64,000 nucleotides of DNA, from the NCBI RefSeq assembly GCF_039555335.1, contig NC_092637.1, positions 1,736,001 to 1,800,000 on the forward strand. Direction: 5' to 3'. Source of the DNA: Amphiura filiformis (lineage: Eukaryota > Echinodermata > Ophiuroidea > Amphilepidida > Amphiuridae). The translations under genes were made by a program, and so were the position numbers. Below are positions 22,474 to 34,720 of this stretch, one piece after another; position 1 is the first letter of the stretch, and the number at the start of each line of letters is the position of its first letter. Under the pieces are notes generated by a model. That model worked only from the letters and a program-made list of their open reading frames with translations. It ran no database searches and was not told the origin of the DNA.

Positions 22474-22698
22474 CAGTGGCGGTGCTACGAGGAGGGGGTG
22501 GCAAGGGGGAATTAGCCCCCCCCCCCTCAAATATTTTTCTTGCCCCCCACTTTTGAGGCAAAACCACTAAAATCACATAAATTCCCACTTTTTTGCACCA
22601 ATTTTGCGCAAAATTTGCCAATTTGCCCCCCCCCCTGAAATTCACTTTGCCCCCTCCCCCAATGCTCCCCTGAAAGAAAATTCTTGGTGCTGCCACTG
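22474..22698. mobile_element. hAT-like MITE (225 bp) with 8-bp target duplication
   Basis: Ends CAGTGGCGGTGCTACG and TTGGTGCTGCCACTG are flanked on both sides by CTCCTTGT (22466-22473 and 22699-22706). The interior has C- and G-homopolymer blocks and no coding capacity. It interrupts an older repeat related to 18590-18750, so it is the younger of the two. Confidence 0.9.
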
Positions 22699-23186
22699 CT
22701 CCTTGTGGAAAATATTTGTAACATCCACAGGGGTCATGTGAATCTTAAATGAAAACACATTAAATTCACGAATTTTTAACTATGTCCCCGCTAAATGTAT
22801 TTAGTACACCCACTTTTATTATATATTTACACCCCATCCCCTGCATACCAATGCCATGGGCATTATGTTACAAGTCCCCTGCATGATGTATGCCCCCGGC
22901 CCAGCATGCCGGCCACTAGGTTACATATCATTCTTGTTGTGCTATCCCCGGGTATGTGTACATCTGAAATTGTTTGTGTACGCACACGTATGTGCAAGTT
23001 ATTTTGGGTACCGCCAGTATGCATTTATAGTGGGTATGCACTCGAAGATATTGTGGGTATACACTTGCGTGCACAAAGTTATTGTGGGTACGCACTCGTG
23101 TCACATGTGCAAGTGTACATGCGGGGGTGTACAAGCGTGTGTGAGCGTAATTACACACGAACCTCATATTTGGCCATTTTAGTAGC
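22699..23186. other. Stretch after the MITE, no supported gene
   Basis: GT-rich segments such as TGGGTACGCACTCG recur loosely at 23030-23110. A 161-codon plus frame (22795-23280) is Cys/Tyr-rich, spans this simple sequence and has no recognised domain. Confidence 0.5.
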
Positions 23187-23320
23187 AGTGGGCTATACAG
23201 AGGTGAAAACTACTTTTTTGTCATATGATTTTCTCAACAATTTTTATTTATTCCTTTTACCCTATCTCAATATGAAATGACAAAAATTTTGGCCTGGTGT
23301 CCGAGAAAAAAGTGTGCAGC

Positions 23321-23368
<48 letters not shown>

Positions 23369-24255
23369 TGTCACCATACCCCATTGTTGAGGGAGTGGAT
23401 TCGAGTACAAAATCCTTCAAAGTAGTCCTTTTCTGGCATGTTGTTATGATTTTGGTGTCTAAATATATATGTAAATGAGCTCAAAATACCTAATTTTGGA
23501 AGTTGCATAAAAATTGGACATTGCATTTTCTTAAAAATGGACATTTTGGGTCAAAATTGAGCATGAGGGCGCTTTTCATGATCTTTCGAAAGTTAACGTC
23601 CATTCGCTGTTTTTAAGTTAATAGCTATGAAGATGATCATTAGTTCAAACTGCTCAAGAAATTTGAGCATTGTTTCACAATTAGTTTGTCCGTAGCACTC
23701 ATTTGAATGTTCCTTCAATACTGCTATACAAACACATGGGGTCAATTATCATGTACAATCCAATGGTGGCATCCAAATGAACGTTCTGTTGAGCGTTGCG
23801 GACAAACTACTTCTGCTAAAAAGCTCAAATTTCTCGAGCAGATCAAACTTTGGTGTATCTTCATAGATGTAAACATTAAAATACCGAAAGGAGAGAAATT
23901 TGTGCAAAATCTTGAAAAGCGCCCTCACGCTCAATTTTGTCCCAAAATGGCAATTTAAAAAAAACCGGAATGTCCGATTTTCATGAAACTTTCAAAATTA
24001 GGTACCTTGCTCTCATTTACATATATTTAGACACCAAAATCATAGCAATATGCCAGAAAAGGAGTACTATGAAGGATTTTGTACTCAAATCCACTCCTCC
24101 ACAAAGATAAGGTATGGTGACATTAGAGGGCGCTGCACACTTTTTTCTCAGACCCCCTGCCAAAAATTTTGTCATTTCATGCTGAGATAGGTTATATAAA
24201 ACAAACAAAAAATGTTTAGAAAATAAAACAAAGTATGAGCCTTCTATAGCCCACT
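23187..24255. mobile_element. 1.07-kb foldback element with ~450-bp arms
   Basis: The outer ends are AGTGGGCTATA (23187) and TATAGCCCACT (ending 24255). Inverted matches continue inward, for example CCTATCTCAATATGAAATGAC against its inverse at 24174, ATGAGGGCGC against GCGCCCTCA, and TTTGTCCG against CGGACAAA. The centre is near 23720. A 43-base T run (23325-23367) is present in the left arm only. No transposase. Confidence 0.8.
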
Positions 24256-25360
24256 CCTAATTTTAGCCTCAAAAGTGCAAATTTGTGCGTGCTTCGTGCA
24301 AATTTATTTTATTCCACCAAATATGCTAGATTCACTATATTTCAAGAAATTTGCATCTGCCACAAGGCCTACGAAATCCAGCAGAATCTTCAGCGGTCTG
24401 AGATTTGGCACTGTTTTAGCACAAACAAGGCTCTGATTGGCCAAATCAATCATTTTACATCAACACCTCATTCGCCGGTCAAGCAAGGTAACAAGTCATG
24501 ACCTACAGTCTATCTTGTGCGCAACCTTAATCCCGCTGGACATTTACACACATGTAGAAGGGCGATTTGTCCATACGCTGGTGACTAAACCGGGTGAATG
24601 CATTGATTCGAGTCTGCCACTACTAAATCCTACATGGCATAACCCTAAACTGGATGAGATATAGTTCTTTTTATGGGAACTAGAGATTATCAGAAAGAGT
24701 ACTCGGACACCGCTGAAGGCAGCTGTTTCGCATGTGCATCTATGCAGTGTCTTTAAGCATGTGTACGCCAGCGGCATTTGGAGCAAACACTTTCGATTTG
24801 TAGCTGCGCCCAATGAAATGGGCACTAACGTCACTGCCACATCAGGGTGGATAATGCTTTAAAGCCTGGGTGATCACTACTGTACCAGCACTGCTTTATG
24901 GCTTTATACCAGTTAAGCATTGGATCGCGGCGATCAGAAGGACATCCCTAAACTAAAGTCCGATTCAGACTCCACAACACATCGCAGCATGATGCTATGC
25001 TTTTAGAACATTGCGGCATCACACGATGAAATAAAATGTTCATTTTAGTCAATCGCACGATGCTGCGATGTTTTCATGTCATGCATGTGGGGTCTGCATC
25101 TCCTTTTTATCTAGTTATTCTGCAGTTGTTCAAGCAGCCAATCACAAGCATATGCATGCAACATGGCCACAATATCGCAGCGCAATGCGAAGAAAGTTCA
25201 ACTTTAATCGCCTACGAAATTTCCACCGCACGATGAGAATTTTCACTGTCGAGCATGCAAGCTTGTAAAAACCTGGCTGCTCAGATTTCATAATCATGCC
25301 ATAGACGTATATCGCAGCATCAGCAATGTCATCGCATCGCATCGCGCTGCGACATGGACC
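24256..25360. other. Non-coding stretch with GCGATG-rich part
   Basis: No supported gene. ATCGCAGCAT-like words occur in both orientations between 24980 and 25350. GGCGATCAGAAGGACAT (about 24931) recurs inverted at about 27445, suggesting an old repeat that brackets the next element. Confidence 0.5.
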
Positions 25361-25885
25361 AGCAAACACAAAACGTTTCCAAAACGTTTTGAATTGGTTT
25401 TTATTTGGTTTTGGTTTTTTAAAACGTTAAATACACGTTTCCAAAACGTTTTGATAAACATCGAGTTATCTGATGGCAGAATAGTTCGACCAAAACGTTA
25501 TAAAAACGTTCTAATAACGTAGACCCATGTAGACAAAATACTCACGAAAAAAGCAATTCAAATCACAATGTTCATAGATCGTTCCATTCGACTGGGGTTC
25601 CACTGTATAACCAATTAGCTGGATATTAAATAATTATTTTATTTATTTATTTATTTATTATAATATAAAGTAGGCTATCGAATCAACAAGAGACTTGCAT
25701 TTTATTTTTCTGTAATTTATTTAGGCCTACTGTACGTTATTTGCATGAATGATGACAGATATGAATAAAAAACGTAAGCAAATTAAAGTAAAAAGTACCG
25801 GTAAATTTACATTGCTTTATTTTATATATCAACTTTCAAAAGATGTAACCATGGTAACGCACGGTCTCGATTTCGTAAAATAATG

Positions 25886-25978
25886 AACCGGCGAAAGTTA
25901 GTCTCGAGTCCCAGACGGCTTGTGCTCCTCGTTACTCAAGGAGCACAAGCCGGCTGGGACTAAGACTACCCACCGGTT
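25886..25978. other. Strong 93-bp hairpin
   Basis: AGTCCCAG, then CGGCTTGTGCTCCT, faces AGGAGCACAAGCCG, then CTGGGACT, across a 9-base loop. Further out, TAGTCT/AGACTA and AACCGG/CCGGTT also pair. It lies inside the candidate element at 25361-27402. No RNA family recognised. Confidence 0.85.
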
Positions 25979-26628
25979 AGTGCGGTTTGTGTGTTTCGAA
26001 ATACTAGTAACAAATTGTAACCGTTTTGACCATGCATCAACGGATATATCTGTGAATCTCAATTGCTGACTGTTTACGGTGGAATTTAATAGGCCTAGCT
26101 AACCTTTAATCATGTTTATAGATCAAAAGATAAACGTGTATAGGCCTTTGATTTTGTAGACAAGTTGCAGCTATGTTTTGGGCGAAACATTTGCTTTTTT
26201 AATGGAATTACTGACATATGATTTTAGTCTGCACTGATGGCGAGCAATGGTGACTACTACACAGTACTATAGTACTAGTATCCGTGATCTCAGTGACCTT
26301 ATACTTGACTAGCCTATACGTGGTTACTGCTCAACTACTATATATTAGCTGTTCAAATTTGATTCTGGTGTGGAGAAAGCGATACAATTCTACATGTATT
26401 TTTGTTGTATTTAATGATAAGTGTTCCGGCTCCAAGAGTAAAGTATAACAGCATTAGGTCTACTCATTTAGGTAAGTTTTCATTTTCAGTTTTAATTGAG
26501 GCCTTTTTATTTCTTAATTCTGTAAATTTTAATAGCATGACATGGTATAAATGTGCCATTTGTTTCTGATTATAATCATATATAATATTCACGCTAGTTG
26601 CCCATTGCAAGTCTCTTGTTGGTTTATA

Positions 26629-26802
26629 TACTGCGCCAAAAAGTATCCTTACACTTGGAAGAAAAATAGATAGCGCATCTATTAAATAAATAAATTTACC
26701 CAAATATGGTTTAGTTTTAATTCACATGTTCAGTTCAGTTCAGTGAGTTGTAGAATTGATTTTTCCAAGTGTAAGGATACTTTTATAATTTTAGCGCAGA
26801 AT
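26629..26802. mobile_element. Short TACTGCGCC-family MITE
   Basis: TACTGCGCCAAAAAGTATCC, then TTACACTTGGAA, is mirrored by TTCCAAGTGTAAGGATACTT and GCGCAGAATA. It is a deleted and more decayed relative of the element at 38335-38999, with a probable TA target. Confidence 0.8.
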
Positions 26803-27814
26803 ACATTTACATTAATGTATTTTAATATCACATTTAATATCCTAGCTAAGGTTGGCTTTCATATTTTGGTTATCCGAATCATGCTGCCAGCTGCCGGCAA
26901 GAATAATCGATGCAACAGGACTGGACTGGGACGCTGAACATGTCTTGATGTCGAAGACATTGGGGACATGGAGTTATACATTATCTCATGGTGTACATCT
27001 TTTACTTTCATGGTTAATGTATTTCTTCATGGTTTCATGTCTTATATACTACACAAGAGATCAAAGTGTTAACGTCATAACCATGATAACTTGGACTACC
27101 AAAGTGATGCGGTTTATTAGCATTTGGAAAACGGTCTGATAACGTTTTCAAAACGTGTCATGCAAACGTTATTGAAACGTATTTAGAACTACGTTTTAAA
27201 AACGCAATATTGAAACGGTTTTTAAACAAAAGTGAAACGTAATATTAACGTGAAAAAACGTAATCAAATCGTTTCATGCAAACGTTATTGAAACGTATTC
27301 AAAACTCCACACATTTACGTTTTTAAAACGCAATATTGAAACGTTTCTTAAACCAAAGTGAAACGATTTTTTAACGTTTTAAAAACGTATTTTGGCTAGC
27401 TGGGGACTGATGGAGTCTATCAGACTGTACCCTAGTAAACCTAACCATGATGTCCTTCTGATCGCCGTGATCCAGTGTTTACCTTTACACCATGACTTGT
27501 TTATACATAGCATTTCATGAATGATGTATGGCAAATACATCAGGACGGACATATGGGCCTACGACTACGTACTGCGTAAGCTTACGTGGCACGAACATTT
27601 AAGGTTGAAAATAGCTCTGTTTACGGCATACCTGGCTACTAATTCACCTCTATGCTTCATTACTTTGCAGACCACAGTCTCCGTTAAATCTTACACGAAC
27701 GAAAAATATACCAAATGCATTTTTAGATTGAAAAATTGGGCATTTTTACCCGAGTAATGTGGCGGTAGATACGGCTACATGTCAAAATTCCAATTAATTA
27801 CGGGCAACAATAAA

Positions 27815-28071
27815 GCACTTCCGGGAACTGTTGATGGGCGGGGCGTTACTAATTTACATGTTAATGATGTTTCGTCAATCGATGTCCTTTAATGTTTTTA
27901 TTCGTTTTTAAATAAAAAAATGAACAAATATCACAATACTCACCGGAAATTTCAGCCTTTCTTGTAGTTTCGCGGCCCGATTCCCGGTTTGGTGAACTAA
28001 ACTCGGCCTACAAACTTATTTGCGTAGGTTCCATGGCGACCTTTCTTAACATTTACAAAGCCGCAGTAAGT
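27815..28071 (+). promoter_or_regulatory. Possible promoter and first coding exon
   Basis: An ETS-like ACTTCCGGG (27817) and a GC box GGGCGGGGCG (27837) precede CG-richer DNA and an ATG at 28033 in a CCATGG context. That ATG opens an 11-codon frame (MATFLNIYKAA) ending at 28065 directly before a GTAAGT donor. No downstream exon could be recognised, so this stays a candidate. Confidence 0.25.
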
Positions 28072-28160
28072 TTTAAAGTTCTGATCACTTTGTTTGCCCC
28101 TGACAGTATTTTTATTCAACAAAATGCTGCATAAAGTGTCCAAAACTGCTATTTCCCAAC

Positions 28161-28350
28161 CACCGGTTACAGCTTAGTCCACGAGTTAAACCTGCCCCCT
28201 CAGTGGACTAAATTTGGTGGCCTATTTGCATCATTTTAGTCCAGGATTAAGCTTAGTCCACTTTTGTGAATACCAAATAACTTTAGTCTTGGACTAAACC
28301 TCCTATTTAGTCCAGGACTAAAGATAGTCTCCTTTTGTGAATACCGGCCA
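28161..28350. repeat. Cluster of TTAGTCC repeats
   Basis: TTAGTCCAGGACTAA-like words and two copies of TTTTGTGAATACC recur within 190 bp in both orientations, probably a decayed short foldback element. The DNA between here and 28625 shows nothing else. Confidence 0.55.
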
Positions 28351-28625
28351 AAGGCTATAATTCAGCATTTTTCCATTTTAAACCTGCCGAATTCGGCAAC
28401 CTTGCAGTTAAAATTTTCAAATGCCCAGTGGCCCACCTAAACGAACTTCAATTCACCTCAAATTTTACTGGTGATGTTTTCTAGCCAAATGGAAACTTTT
28501 TAGACTGGGGACAGATAAAACTTTAACAACAAGGGGCGGATGATGCACCCTAATAGGGAGCCTTGGGAGGCTATTTCAAAAAAGTAGTCAAGCTGCCCTA
28601 GCATGAGCAATACATTAACACACAC

Positions 28626-28662
28626 TCTTCTTCTTCTTCTTCTTCTTCTTCTTTTCTTCTTC
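28626..28662 (+). repeat. (TTC)n microsatellite
   Basis: CTT repeats with one TTTT interruption. A similar tract lies at 30312-30344. Confidence 0.95.
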
Positions 28663-28750
28663 AATACATTCTCCACCTAAAATATAAATATGTTATATTC
28701 ATTGTACTCACCATTTTAATGATATGATTAATTCTCTTAAAATATAACAA

Positions 28751-29769
28751 CCCAGCAAACATTATACAATCGGCCCGATACTGGCTCTATAAAAGCTGCT
28801 ATAAAGGACCAAGAATGGCAGCCTGTATTGGTCCGACACGGTCGTGCACACGGGCATTCGACTGGCCCAATAGATATTGCCAGCACTGGGCCAAAATGGG
28901 TTGAAATTGGCCCAGTAGAGGTCCAATTTATTCAATACTGTACTGGGCCAATATAATATTGCCAATATATTCCCATTATGCAACCGTAAGCAAACGGTAA
29001 TGGTCCAATTTTGGTCCTTTTTATTTTATTTCATTTTGGTCCACATCTAGCTGTGGAATATTCTTCTATTCATTCCTCGATTATCCGGTTGGTTCAGGCA
29101 TTATTGGTCAGTTTCACCTGTTGAACCAGATCTCCTTCTTTATAAAGGAGACCTACAGGTTACTTGCACTCAGCACAATTGAATTTGTGTTAACTGATGG
29201 GCAAAGTATTAAAGGTCGATAACAAACCAAGCTCACAAACTGAGCCATTGATAAATGAAATATATATTCTATGGTGTCATCAGATAAAAATTATGCCTTG
29301 CTCACGTAGATTTTTTACAAGGCAGTAAATGAAATATTCGGAACAAGCGCAAACTCACTGCCTCTTCTTTATAATAATAATAACATGTGGCCCTTCAAAA
29401 TGAAGATGATACTGATCAAATATTGTATTTTGATAGTAGAAAATGTCAGGGTTTCAAAACCACGCCCACATTAATGCAACATTGGGCCAATACAGGGCCG
29501 GCACTCGGGGGCCTACAAGCCCGGCCTACAAGTGTCTGCCGCATCTGAAACAGTATGTATGTGCCGGCTCGATGCCATATTCGGGTAGTCTTCAATTGGC
29601 CCAATAATGGACCAAGTACGGCACAGCTTATCCTGGTAAGAAAACGGCGGCCAAACATTGACCAGTATCGGATTTGTACTGGCGTTATACCGTCAGCCGC
29701 CGTGTCCGGTATTGCCAGAAGTAGACCGGTTTAAGCCATTACTGGGCCAATATTATAATGTTTGCTGGG
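28751..29769. mobile_element. 1.02-kb TIR element with CCCAGCAAACATTATA ends
   Basis: CCCAGCAAACATTATA at 28751 is exactly mirrored, apart from the next base, by TATAATGTTTGCTGGG ending at 29769. Subterminal ACTGGGCCAAT-type words occur in both orientations near each end, a pattern seen in many DNA transposons. No transposase is present. The CCAGCAAAC start is shared with the candidate at 25361. Confidence 0.8.
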
Positions 29770-30171
29770 AATGCATTAATTTAAGCGACCATTAAGAATC
29801 TCCGTATTATAATGATATATTTTATTTTAAGGCAAATCTCTTAAAATATATAAATAAAATAATTTAATCAAACTCTAATACTCTCAATAGTAAATAGCGC
29901 CCTCTTTGTTACATTAAGTTTGCTGTTGGGCAATGTTTGATTGCAATTTGATTGCTATTGTATTGGGAGCAACATACGGCGCAACCTTGAACAATATTGT
30001 CCTTGAGCTAACGCCCCGTAGCCACACGAACCAGCCCCATACCTCATTTTAGTTTTTAACTTACCAAAATTCTGCTTTTTATATTTCATAGTGTCACTTA
30101 TTAACTCTCTTAAAAATACTTACTAAAGTAAATTTTGATCAACAGAAGGCGCTATTTACTGCCGTATAATT

Positions 30172-30344
30172 TGATGATGATGATGATGATGATGATGATC
30201 CTTTACTACTGCGCATCCATTCTTGCGCATGGTCTAATTTGTATCATATATACATTTTAACTGCTTTGACCATTTGTATTATATGTACAAAAGAAGAATG
30301 AGAATGGGGTGTCTTCTTCGTCTTCTTCTTCTTCTTCTTCTTCT
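30172..30344 (+). repeat. (GAT)n and (TTC)n microsatellites
   Basis: GAT repeats at 30172-30199 and CTT repeats at 30312-30344 with one CGT interruption. The rest of 29770-31354 is non-coding as far as I can read, with a short (AC)n near 30604-30620. Confidence 0.9.
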
Positions 30345-31354
30345 CGCACGGCATTTAAACCAATTTAAACCATTTAAACCATTTAGCAACAATTCTGGGT
30401 CTTTGCTGTTACAAGAGCGCACACCCTAGACATATAACACTGGTAGTACTAAAAAAATCTGTCAGCTCTTTCTGCTTCTATTTCAACTTCTTGGTTTAAG
30501 TGTGATCATCAACCACGCTATTTGACACTAGACAAAAACATATTATATCCTAGTCCCTGTGTGCATCAGTGAGTTACATGTAATGTCACTACTGTGTCAC
30601 AGACAGACAGACACACACACCTCTCCACATGTTTACTACTATTCTGATTGGATGAAGGGAACACTTGAGGTTTTGACAAAAAACCAATCACATATGCCTA
30701 TTTCCCAATAGATTTCACACAGCTCGTGTAGTATAAACATAGACTGCATAGAGGCTAGACTCGCTGTGCTTGGAAATATCTGTGTACTCGGGTGTATCGA
30801 GACGGAAACTGCGCGTAGATGCATTTATAAGAGAATCGTTTTGAAGCAAAACCTTTTCATATGTAGCGGATTCGTCAGCGACAATTGAAGGCAACACACG
30901 TTACAATTTGCAGCGTAACTCCCCCCCGTCATAGTGTGAGCAAGCCAGCCACTATGAATGAACTCCGAAACCCACACCTTTTTTTATTTGTTATTGTGTT
31001 CTAAATAGCTAATCTGCGGTCCCGCAAGTTTTCAATGGTTATTTCTGACTCACAAAGTTATAAAGGTTGCCCAATCGTATTCTAGGCTGTTCACTGAAAA
31101 TCGCTTTAAGTTCCCCAAAATTATCTCCCCTATATGACACAGATTCATCACTGCTAAAAACTTTAAATTACAAATCTTGTATTAAACTATGCAATCATTT
31201 CCAGATAACATAATACGCATTGCAAAATACGACACTGATTGCAACAGTGTACTGTTTCAGGTTAATGTATTTTTAAATATTAAGATATGTCACACTCACC
31301 CGATATTTTCCCTAAAGTATTTCTTTGAGTTGAAACTTAAGCTTTAACAAGAAC

Positions 31355-33067
31355 ATGAATGAACCAGAATATTTATTGGATCATTCATTTTACAAAATTA
31401 CCTTTGCGTTAGAAGCAATGATTTTCGGTATAGAAAACTACGAAGAGCGTACATTTATATCGTCAAAGCAACATGTTGATGTACCAACACACAAAAATGG
31501 GCATACCCTTGATCTACTGATTACCAGGGAGACTGATAACATTATTTCTGACATCTCAGTTCATCATGATCTCCCATCCGATCATGTAGCCACTGCCTGT
31601 CCTCTGGACATGTCGCGCCCAGAACCTGTGAGACACGAGACAAGCTTCCGCAAACTACGTGATATTGACTTTTCGCAGTTCAGGAAAGACATAAGATCAT
31701 CCTCACTTGTATCTAATCCAGCCTCTGACCTGGGTGCTCTAGTTGAGCAGTATGACAGTGTTCTATCTGAACTTTTAGATATCCATGCACCCATTGTAAC
31801 TCGTTCCATCACGCTCAGACCCCATGCCCCCTGGTACGATGAAGCTCTGCGTGAACGTAAGCGAGCTAAACGTCGTTCCGAACGGAAATGGGTGTCATCA
31901 GGACTCGAAGTATACAAGCAGTTGTACCAGGAAGAATGTCGCAATTATAAGGAAGCGCTTGAAACGGCTAAAACAGACCACCACAGAGCCCAAATTAATG
32001 ACTGTGAACAGGGAAAGCTTTTTCAACTTGTTGACAAACTCTCAGTTGCAAAAGCAGCCAAAGTTTTGCCACTGCATGATTCTGCTCGCAATCTCGCTAG
32101 TGAATTCTCCACATTCTTCAATGAGAAAGTCACAAAGGTTAAGGATGAACTTGATAGGTGCAGCAAGTTTGAGGATGTTGTTCCCAACATCCCACACGTG
32201 CACTCAGTGCCTCAGCTCAGCGAGTTTACTAAGGTGTCTCACGAAGAAATGCAGGAAATCATCACCAGCTCCAAGCCAAAGTCCTGTCCACTAGACCCGA
32301 TACCATCTTGGGTATTGAAAAAGTGCCTTGATGAACTGTTACCCACCATCTGTGACATTGTTAATCACTCCATTACATCTGGTGAAGTACCTGCTGCCTT
32401 CAAGGAAGCTCGCCTGACACCACTGATCAAAAAACAGTCCCTTGATCCGGAATGTTTAAAAAACTATCGTCCGGTGTCAAACCTATCCTTCCTGTCAAAG
32501 ATCACCGAGAGATGTGTTGCTAAACAACTTACCCAACACCTTGATTCCAACAATTTACACGGTAATCGACAGTCAGCATATCATAAGAACTACTCTACAG
32601 CACTCACACGTGTAGCTAATGACATTCTGCAAGCCATGGATGCTCATGGAGAGGTGGTTCTGGTCCTTCTTGATTTGACAGCTGCCTTTGACACCATCGA
32701 TCACGGCATCCTTCTGCAAAGACTCACAGACAGATATGGGATTAACGGTTCTGCGCTTCAGTGGTTCCAATCTTATCTTTCAAGTCGTTTTCAAGCAGTT
32801 GTGATCGATGGTGTCCAGTCAGAGTTTTCACCACTCAGTGATGGTGTCCCACAGGGGTCTGTGCTCGGACCCCTGTGTTTCTCTATGTACACAGCACCGC
32901 TCGAAGACATTATCAGATCTTTTGACGGCATCCAACTTACGGAAATCCGAAAAGGTTGCATCCAGCTCCTTGATTGGAGGCGCAACGTAATGGTTGGCCG
33001 TGACAATCCGAACAGAAAACATGGTTGGCGATCATGCTCTGAGCTGTGTAATGTAAGGCTATGTTAA
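31355..33067 (+). pseudogene. L2/CR1-like LINE fragment: endonuclease C-terminus plus partial RT
   Basis: A continuous 570-codon frame carries the end of an AP-type endonuclease (HTLDLLITR at 50-58, SDH at 75-77), a linker and the first part of a reverse transcriptase with KNYRPVSNLSFLSK (369-382), LLDLTAAFDTIDH (438-450, motif A Asp at 440) and GVPQGSVLGP (497-506). Homology stops at about residue 527 (near 32938), just before the FADD/YADD motif should occur. The last ~43 residues are unrelated. The first ~38 residues also do not look like endonuclease. The fragment is thus truncated at both ends and cannot be an active RT, yet has no internal stop. It is most likely a fairly young dead insertion; a chimeric host transcript is a less likely alternative. 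Confidence 0.8.
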
Positions 33068-33410
33068 GGCTACAAAATGGGTATGTCATATGTTTACATT
33101 CAAGGCAATATTATTCAAATAATGAATGTTTATGAGTGCAATGGTAAGAATAACACGTAACCAATAGCTAAATCCGTCAAAACATATAAAGGAATATGTT
33201 ATTGTTTACGACAATAGAATGCTGTTTTATGGTCGCCTTACGTACGGTTCAGATAATTTCAAAACCACCACAAACTTCAACGCCTAGACTCCTTCTATTT
33301 ACAACTCCTTGTATTGGTTTAAGTGTGATCATCAACCCAAGCTAGTTGGGAAGCGGCAAAACCAAAGGAAGATGTTCCTACAGTTACTTACACATACCCT
33401 TTTTTTTATC

Positions 33411-33727
33411 GCCTATACGCCGTAGAAGTGATGTAGTTAATCGGATTACCTACCATAGCAATAGATGAATACAATATTGACTATACCGCCCTGCACTACA
33501 ACGTTCACGCGGTACCGATGCATTGAACCATAGATGTCAAAGAAAGGCTGATCACTCGCACCAAAGATAAGTATCTTTGAAAAGAGCGGTATTGTATTCA
33601 ATCTAAGTTTGCTGACATACACAGGTGATTAGTGCAATTTGCTTGTAGTGCAGGGCTGTCTATTCAAAAATTGTATTCATCTATTGCTATGGTAGTTATG
33701 ACGTCACTTCTACGGCGTATTGGTACA
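33411..33727. mobile_element. ~315-bp MITE with ~90-bp inverted ends
   Basis: ACGCCGTAGAAGTGATGT at the left and its inverse ACGTCACTTCTACGGCGT at the right are followed inward by paired TACCATAGCAATAGATGAAT and GCCCTGCACTACAA segments. Part of a relative lies inverted at about 41030-41190. Confidence 0.8.
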
Positions 33728-33766
33728 CTTGCCCGAGTTAAAACGATACGACGCTGTTGAAGTACA

Positions 33767-34024
33767 TATGTGACGCGATCAAGCAAAATCAGTCGGAATT
33801 CGGAAATATTAAATTTTCAGTTTCTTATAGGATAGTAAAAAGCATTTACAAAGCTGGATTTTGCAGAAAACCCTATTGAAATTGAACAACCAGTTCCAAA
33901 GATATGAGCAATTTAAGAGTTTCCAAAAACAATAGGAAACAAAAGGAAATGTTTTCTTTGTTTGGCTATATCTCTAAATCAATATTTCCGAGTTCCGACT
34001 GATTGTGCTTGATCGCGTCACATA
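33767..34024. mobile_element. 258-bp TA-flanked MITE (TGTGACGCGATC family)
   Basis: TGTGACGCGATCAAGCAAAA, then TCAGTCGGAA and TCGGAAATATT, is mirrored by AATATTTCCGA, TTCCGACTGA and GCTTGATCGCGTCACA. TA is present at both edges, as for Tc1/mariner-type targets. No coding capacity. Confidence 0.88.
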
Positions 34025-34720
34025 TAGTAACCAAATAAACGGAAGTAGAGCAGAGCACGGAAAAACGTTGTAATTAGAGCAAAATACAGATGAATAGAAT
34101 CGTTTTATATATCTTGTGATCGCGCTTTTTAAAAAACACACTTGAATGTATCATGTTTATAGCCACTTGTTTCTATACAGTAGGTATTTTGTATTTCAAG
34201 TGCGTCTTTTAATTAAACGTCAAGATCCTATTACTCAAAGAGTAGGCTATTATATATTCTATGTGTCCATGCAAAAAATAATGCAAGTCTCAAGTGAGGA
34301 CAACGTAAGCATGGTATAGGCAACATTTTAATTAGAATACTACAATAACAATGTTAACAATCTTGAATGATGAGGATATAATATTGAGAAACTGTACAAA
34401 TTACTTACGATAGCTTACGATATTACATTTATTTTGCTTTAGAGCAGACGTTTCCTTTTAATCTACATAATCTCGTTCAAAACTACTAAAACTAGCAACA
34501 AATAGGTTGACAAAACACATTCACTATTTTCACTTACATCAATACACACCCACGCAAGACAAAAAGAGGAATCATGTCGCACATAGAAATCCCTTCTCAC
34601 GAACACACTCGCTTCAGCAGTACCACATCACCTCACCCTATCATTCTTTACCCAACTCAATTTCACGCTTTCCCACACCTCAATTACAGACATTGAAAGG
34701 GTCCATTCCACCTGAAATTT
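34025..34720. other. Non-coding stretch
   Basis: No supported gene or repeat structure seen. Confidence 0.5.

Larger units (their letters stand above)
25361..27402. mobile_element. Candidate TIR element with AACGTTTT-rich ends
   Basis: The left end reads CCAGCAAACACAAAACGTTT and the right end AAACGTATTTTGGCTAGCTGG. Both subterminal ~200-300 bp are packed with AAAACGTT/AACGTTTT words in both orientations, and the middle is not. No transposase. The ends are imperfect and a target duplication is not clear, so the exact limits are tentative. Confidence 0.5.

Noticed and set aside
22795..23280. 161-codon plus frame
   Set aside because: Cys/Tyr-rich translation of GT-rich simple sequence with no domain and overlap with a foldback arm.
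26852..27139. 95-codon plus frame
   Set aside because: It runs into the AACGTTTT-rich end of a TIR candidate and shows no domain.
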